The notes beneath the pieces were generated by a model. The model was given only the letters and a program-made list of their open reading frames with translations. It was not told where the DNA came from and did not search any database. Positions 60,045-64,000 of a DNA stretch of 64,000 nt are shown here, piece by piece. Position numbers and translations under genes: made by a program. Source of the DNA: Moheibacter stercoris. Lineage in GTDB: Bacteria; Bacteroidota; Bacteroidia; Flavobacteriales; Weeksellaceae. Position 1 is the first letter of the stretch. Each line of letters opens with the position of its first letter. The stretch lies in NCBI RefSeq assembly GCF_040545805.1, contig NZ_JBEPMO010000005.1:1-64000 (forward strand). Reading direction: 5' to 3'.

Positions 60045-60521
60045 CTATTGGTTCAACATTTTGCTATTAAAATTTAAAGGTAAAATGGATTGTGCAGAAG
60101 GTATATGAATCAATGAACCTGAATTGTTGTGCAAAATGATTTCGATGTTTTCATTTTGAAGGTTTTCATATTCCAAAATCGCTTGTCTACACATTCCACA
60201 AGGGGAAACATCCTGATCAGTATCCAAAACTGAAACGGCAAGAATCAATTTTTTCTGTTCTGGGAAGTTTGCATGAACATAGTTTAATAAAGTTCTTTCG
60301 GCACAAGTTCCAACCGGATAAGAAGCATTTTCTTGGTTGTTACCCACAAGAATTTCTCCGTTTTCCAATAAAACAGCTGCTCCAACATGGAAATTCGAAT
60401 AGGGTACATGGGCTTTTTTTGCGATTTCAATTGATTTTTTAACCAAATTTTTTCTTGTTTCGTCTAGTTCATCTAGACTCGAATATTTGATATACTCAAA
60501 TTGATATTGAATTTTTTCCAT
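60045..60521 (-). CDS. cdd: Cytidine deaminase
   Basis: The 158-residue zinc enzyme converts cytidine and deoxycytidine to uridines. Zinc motifs are TCAERTLLNY (Cys, catalytic Glu) and PCGMCRQAILEY, and VPYSNFHVGAAVL is the substrate segment. It precedes pdhA by about 50 bases. Confidence 0.95.
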   Translation of the reverse strand: MEKIQYQFEYIKYSSLDELDETRKNLVKKSIEIAKKAHVPYSNFHVGAAVLLENGEILVGNNQENASYPVGTCAERTLLNYVHANFPEQKKLILAVSVLDTDQDVSPCGMCRQAILEYENLQNENIEIILHNNSGSLIHIPSAQSILPLNFNSKMLNQ

Positions 60522-60591
60522 TTAGTGTTTTCAAAAAAGTGTAGCAAGTTAAAAATAATTCTTAACTTATAAGTCTAAAACCAACTTGCTA

Positions 60592-62127
60592 ATGTTAATA
60601 CGAGTATACGGAGCCGCGATTTTTGGCGTTTCTGCCAAAACCATTACCATTGAAGTAAATGTAGATACTGGGATAGGTTACCATTTAGTAGGCCTGCCAG
60701 ACAATGCTATTAAGGAAAGCAATTTCAGAATTAGTACCGCTTTGTTAAATACGGGATTTAAAATTCCCGGTAAAAAAATAACCATTAACATGGCGCCTGC
60801 TGATTTGCATAAAGAGGGTTCATCTTACGACTTAAGTATCGCAATGGGTATTCTGGCAGCATCTCAACAAATTCAATCAGAAGGAATTTCGGATTATTTA
60901 ATTATGGGCGAATTGTCTCTTGATGGATCAATTCGTCCGATTAAAGGAGTTCTGCCCATAGCTGTTCAAGCAAGAGAAGAAGGATTTAAAGGATTTATTC
61001 TTCCGAAACAAAATGCCAAAGAAGCAGCGATTGTAACTGGATTGGAAGTATTGGGCGTAGAAAATATTTCGGAGGTTATTGATTTTTTTAATGGTGATGA
61101 AATAATTGAAGCGACACGAGTTGATTTGCACAAAGAATTTTATGATCAGTTGAATTCATTTCCTTTTGATTTTGCTGATGTCAAAGGGCAAGAAAATGTC
61201 AAACGTGCTTTGGAGATAGCAGCAGCTGGCGGTCATAATATTATATTGATTGGTCCTCCTGGAAGTGGAAAAACGATGTTAGCCAAAAGAATTCCGTCCA
61301 TACTTCCGCCATTGAGTTTGGAGGAAGCTTTGGAAACCACGAAAATTCATTCGGTCGCAGGAAAATTGGGAGAGAATTCTTCTTTGATGACCGTAAGGCC
61401 TTATTCCTCACCGCATCACACGATTTCTGATGTGGGACTTGTTGGTGGTGGATCATTTCCGCAACCTGGTGAAATTTCGCTTGCGCATAATGGTGTTTTA
61501 TTTTTGGACGAATTACCCGAATTCAAACGAACCGTTTTGGAAGTCATGCGTCAGCCATTGGAAGATCGCGAAATTACGATTTCAAGAGCAAAATTTACGG
61601 TAACCTATCCGTCTAGTTTTATGTTGGTTGCTTCTATGAATCCCAGTCCGAGTGGCTATTTCCCGGATGATCCCAATAATACTTCAAGTTTACAAGAGAT
61701 GCAGCGGTATATGAACAAGATTTCTGGGCCTTTGATTGATCGAATTGATTTGCATATTGAGGTGAATCCGGTTCCATTTGATGATTTGTCCGCCGAGCGA
61801 AATGGCGAAAAAAGTATCGAAATTAGAAAAAGAGTAGAAGCAGCAAGGAATATTCAAACCAATCGATACAAAGATTTACCGAAGATTCATTACAATGCCC
61901 AAATGGGACCGAAAGAATTGGATGCTTATTGTCAATTGGACGAAACAGGAAAATCATTGATCAAAACAGCGATGGAACGATTGAATTTGTCGGCAAGGGC
62001 TTATGATCGGATTTTAAGAGTTGCCAGAACAATTGCAGATTTGGAAGGTTCTGAAGCATTGAAAAGTTACCACATCAGTGAGGCGATTCAATACCGAAGT
62101 TTGGACAGAGAAGGTTGGGGGTTGTAG
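60592..62127 (+). CDS. YifB/ComM-family Mg-chelatase-like ATPase
   Basis: The 511-residue protein has the N-terminal ChlI-like domain (VYGAAIFGVSAKTITIEV), LVGLPDNAIKES, the Walker A motif IGPPGSGKTMLAKR (about 215-228), Walker B LFLDELPEF and the C-terminal Mg-chelatase helicase-like domain with LSARAYDRILRVARTIADLEG. The relative ComM promotes branch migration in natural transformation. Start ATG 60592. Confidence 0.93.
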   Translation: MLIRVYGAAIFGVSAKTITIEVNVDTGIGYHLVGLPDNAIKESNFRISTALLNTGFKIPGKKITINMAPADLHKEGSSYDLSIAMGILAASQQIQSEGISDYLIMGELSLDGSIRPIKGVLPIAVQAREEGFKGFILPKQNAKEAAIVTGLEVLGVENISEVIDFFNGDEIIEATRVDLHKEFYDQLNSFPFDFADVKGQENVKRALEIAAAGGHNIILIGPPGSGKTMLAKRIPSILPPLSLEEALETTKIHSVAGKLGENSSLMTVRPYSSPHHTISDVGLVGGGSFPQPGEISLAHNGVLFLDELPEFKRTVLEVMRQPLEDREITISRAKFTVTYPSSFMLVASMNPSPSGYFPDDPNNTSSLQEMQRYMNKISGPLIDRIDLHIEVNPVPFDDLSAERNGEKSIEIRKRVEAARNIQTNRYKDLPKIHYNAQMGPKELDAYCQLDETGKSLIKTAMERLNLSARAYDRILRVARTIADLEGSEALKSYHISEAIQYRSLDREGWGL

Positions 62128-62137
62128 GTCCTTGGAC

Positions 62138-62155
62138 TCCCGATTGCTATCGGGA
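62138..62155. repeat. Isolated family A palindrome
   Basis: TCCCGAT-TGCT-ATCGGGA, followed by CAGG. It lies between the YifB gene and the next gene, showing that the family also occurs outside the tRNA/Rhs block. Confidence 0.8.
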
Positions 62156-62245
62156 CAGGATGATAGGGAGTAGGAAGTAGGAAGCTTCCTTCGCTTGACC
62201 AGGTAAGAATTAGGTTGTATATTCTTTCACTACCGATTTATGTAG

Positions 62246-62276
62246 TTGAGTGGGATGAGGTTGACATCTACTTTTG
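62246..62276 (+). promoter_or_regulatory. Promoter of the secreted protein gene
   Basis: TTG at 62246-62248 and TACTTTTG at 62269-62276, 20 bases apart, fit the flavobacterial consensus; the ATG is at 62302. Confidence 0.65.
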
Positions 62277-62301
62277 TGATAACTATTTAAAATTTAGTAT
62301 C

Positions 62302-63348
62302 ATGAAGAAATTACTACTTATTCAACTTTTTATTATTTCGAGTATCGTTTTGGGGCAATCCAAAATGTATGTTCACACAGCTACAACTGATAACATTGTG
62401 GGTTGGTCGACAAGATTGGATCATCCTGATTTAAATGGAAATCCCAACGCAGCAATTCTAATAGCGCATAGTTGGAATGGCGATGGTGCTCCTGGTGTTT
62501 ACAATGACAATGTATCTGGAGTTCATTATGACGGTTCGGTTTGGTGGATTTACAATGAAGATACGTATGATTTGGTTGTGGGGTCAAAATACAATGTTTT
62601 TATTGGAGATCCTGACAATTTATTTATTCATCAAATAACGCACGATAATTTGATCGATGATTATTCGACGATTCTTCCAGAGGGTTATGCAGATGAATTT
62701 CTGTTTTTTACCAACAAATACAATGTTTACAATAATCATCGATTTTCTTGGGATTTGGTAGGTGAACGTCGTTATTTATACAATCCAGCTTTTACTTTGA
62801 TCCCCATAAATGCTCGATTTCATGTGTATGAGCCAATGACAGAATTACTTTATACCCATGTCACAACTTCAGCCACAATCGTTAACAATTATACGCTTAT
62901 TGACCATCCTGAATTAAATAATAATCCAACAGCAACATTTTTATTTTGCCATTTTTATGGTTTGAATGGTGAGGATACTGAAGTCAATATAAATAAAAAT
63001 TTAGGTGTTTGGTACAATGGATCTAGATGGTCAATTTATACAGAAGATCAATCTCCGATGCCTGTAGGTCTTGTTTTTGATATCCTGATTGCTGACAATG
63101 AAATGTCTACCAATGATCCTGTTTCAGAAATGAAATTTACTGTATATCCCAATCCTGTTGTCAATGTGTTGAATGTAGATGCTGATTTTCCCATTGAAAA
63201 AATTGAAATCATGGATTTGACGGGACAAATTCTGAAAAATTCTTCAGACGTTACATCGATTGATATGAGTGATTTGCCAAAAGGTGTTTACATCGTTCAT
63301 GTTAGTTCTGCCAATTCTAAATCCTCAAAAAAGGTTATTAAAAAATAA
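62302..63348 (+). CDS. Secreted two-repeat protein with type IX sorting domain
   Basis: The 348-residue protein starts at ATG 62302 because this gives a good signal peptide (MKKLLLIQLFIISSIVLGQ). Two related beta-rich domains follow (about 20-115 and 190-285), each with the pattern HTATTDN...DHPDLNGNPNA or HVTTSAT...DHPELNNNPTA, then VGSKYNVFIGD or VGLVFDILIAD. I recall this as the DUF7452 type, but am not certain. A type A sorting domain ends the protein: FTVYPNPVVNVLNVD and KGVYIVHV. Function unknown; surface or extracellular. Confidence 0.88.
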   Translation: MKKLLLIQLFIISSIVLGQSKMYVHTATTDNIVGWSTRLDHPDLNGNPNAAILIAHSWNGDGAPGVYNDNVSGVHYDGSVWWIYNEDTYDLVVGSKYNVFIGDPDNLFIHQITHDNLIDDYSTILPEGYADEFLFFTNKYNVYNNHRFSWDLVGERRYLYNPAFTLIPINARFHVYEPMTELLYTHVTTSATIVNNYTLIDHPELNNNPTATFLFCHFYGLNGEDTEVNINKNLGVWYNGSRWSIYTEDQSPMPVGLVFDILIADNEMSTNDPVSEMKFTVYPNPVVNVLNVDADFPIEKIEIMDLTGQILKNSSDVTSIDMSDLPKGVYIVHVSSANSKSSKKVIKK

Positions 63349-63382
63349 GGAAAATCAATTAAAAAAATAAAACCCAATAAAA

Positions 63383-63413
63383 AAAATCCTGCTAGATATT
63401 TTAGCAGGATTTT
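63383..63413. terminator. Bidirectional terminator
   Basis: AAAATCCTGCTA (63383-63394) and TAGCAGGATTTT (63402-63413) between two convergent genes. Confidence 0.85.
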
Positions 63414-63436
63414 GATTTATAAGATTGTTTCAGGAA

Positions 63437-64000
63437 TTATTTCTTCCCTTTGTATCTTTCTTCAGCCAATTGAACAGCTTTGTAGGCATCCACAACACCA
63501 CCCGAAACGGAAATATCAGTTAATTGTGCATCTTTGTTTACAGAGTCCATTACAATTTCTTTTACTTCTTTTGCGGTGAATTTTGGATAGTGCGACCAAA
63601 CCAAAGCAGCTACAGCAGCAGTGATTGGTGAAGCCATACTTGTTCCTTGTTCTTCTTTGTATTTGTTCGTTGGAACCAATGATAAAATTTCTGTTCCAGG
63701 CGCAAATACATCTACCGATTTTTTACCATAGTTAGAAAAACTTGCTACCAAATTCGTAGCATCTGGAGTTGAAGCTCCAACCGTTAACAAGGCTTCCACA
63801 ACTTTGTTTCCTTTCTCATCAAAGTTTGTTGGGTAGTGAACAACTTCGTCAATGTTATCTCCGTCATTTCCTGCTGCCTTTACCAATAAAAGACCTTTTT
63901 TCTCAGCATATTTCATTGCTTCCCAAACCAAATCCTTTTCAGGTGAATGGCTTTTTCCGAATGACATATTGATAATTTTAGCTCCATTGTCTGCAGCATA
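63437..64000 (-). CDS. Subtilisin-like (S8) serine peptidase, C-terminal part (runs off window)
   Basis: The visible part contains NMSFGKS, the oxyanion Asn motif VKAAGNDGDN and the catalytic Ser in GTSMASPITAAVAAL. The Asp and His of the triad lie beyond the right edge. The frame stays open to position 64000, with ADNGAKIINMSFG before the first internal Met. No sorting domain follows: the protein ends KAVQLAEERYKGKK, so it may be a lipoprotein or periplasmic form. Confidence 0.93.
   Translation of the reverse strand, partial: YAADNGAKIINMSFGKSHSPEKDLVWEAMKYAEKKGLLLVKAAGNDGDNIDEVVHYPTNFDEKGNKVVEALLTVGASTPDATNLVASFSNYGKKSVDVFAPGTEILSLVPTNKYKEEQGTSMASPITAAVAALVWSHYPKFTAKEVKEIVMDSVNKDAQLTDISVSGGVVDAYKAVQLAEERYKGKK

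Overview
The window is a stretch of a Bacteroidota chromosome, most likely class Flavobacteriia (Weeksellaceae/Flavobacteriaceae type). The evidence is consistent: low GC with Bacteroidota-style -7 boxes (TAnnTTTG) and few Shine-Dalgarno sites, type IX secretion C-terminal sorting domains (two proteins), the bamD-rpoZ-coaBC-porD-recN order, DUF4290, DUF349, GLPGLI-like, TamL and PNGase F-type proteins, and a MurA with Asp in place of the active-site Cys. No species can be named from the sequence alone.

Layout. 1-94 is the left end of an IS3-family insertion sequence running off the window. 137-2122 holds a type IX-secreted beta-helix protein and an Rrf2 regulator. 2323-8786 is one long minus-strand block (dapA, ferritin, bamD, rpoZ, coaBC, porD, recN). 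8971-10649 is a 5'-nucleotidase split into two genes. 10774-16099 carries a YihY protein, an Atg22-like transporter, a luciferase-like monooxygenase, a broken GNAT gene and asnB. 16274-24931 carries a PNGase F-like enzyme, a glutaryl-CoA-type dehydrogenase, a dehydrogenase-complex E2, a DEAD-box helicase, DUF4290-murA and a DedA protein. 24928-33572 carries aroE, DUF349, ribD, YigZ, a lipoprotein, a thioesterase and dnaA with a phosphatase and a methyltransferase. 33582-45570 has envelope proteins (OmpA, Kbp/LysM-BON, TamL), asparaginase, a TPR-HTH regulator, tRNA-Ser, a serine hydrolase, an RNA methyltransferase, fbaA and accD. 45647-45989 is a tRNA cluster (Gly, Leu, Leu). 46047-54359 has two unknown proteins, dnaK, a LytS/LytR-type two-component pair, a porin, an exported deformylase-like protein and an amidase. 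54519-54862 is a second tRNA cluster (Ser, Pro, Arg). 57367-63348 holds pdhC, pdhA, cdd, a YifB ATPase and a second type IX-secreted protein; a subtilase is cut by the right edge.

Most of the window is ordinary housekeeping sequence. The exception is 54863-57010. Downstream of tRNA-Arg there are two decayed copies of the same tRNA (one still with its terminator), in which the anticodon arm and T arm have been replaced by short palindromes of the type TCCCGA...TCGGGA. The same palindromes sit inside eight copies of a second palindromic repeat (CCCCGCTnCCGCAC...CGTGTGG) and inside a broken Rhs gene, where one causes a frameshift. This block also contains an AT-rich secreted orphan protein translationally coupled to the tail of a truncated gene. 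I read it as a graveyard of two interacting REP-like palindrome families in a former Rhs locus; the replacement of native hairpins by mobile hairpins is the most unusual signal in the window.

Other points worth a second look are active-site substitutions in otherwise complete enzymes (MurA Cys to Asp, CoaC Cys to Ser, exported deformylase Cys to Asp, cysteine-free AccD), a GLPGLI-like/PNGase F fusion, and two intergenic copies of one structured repeat (10640-10735 and 49246-49380).
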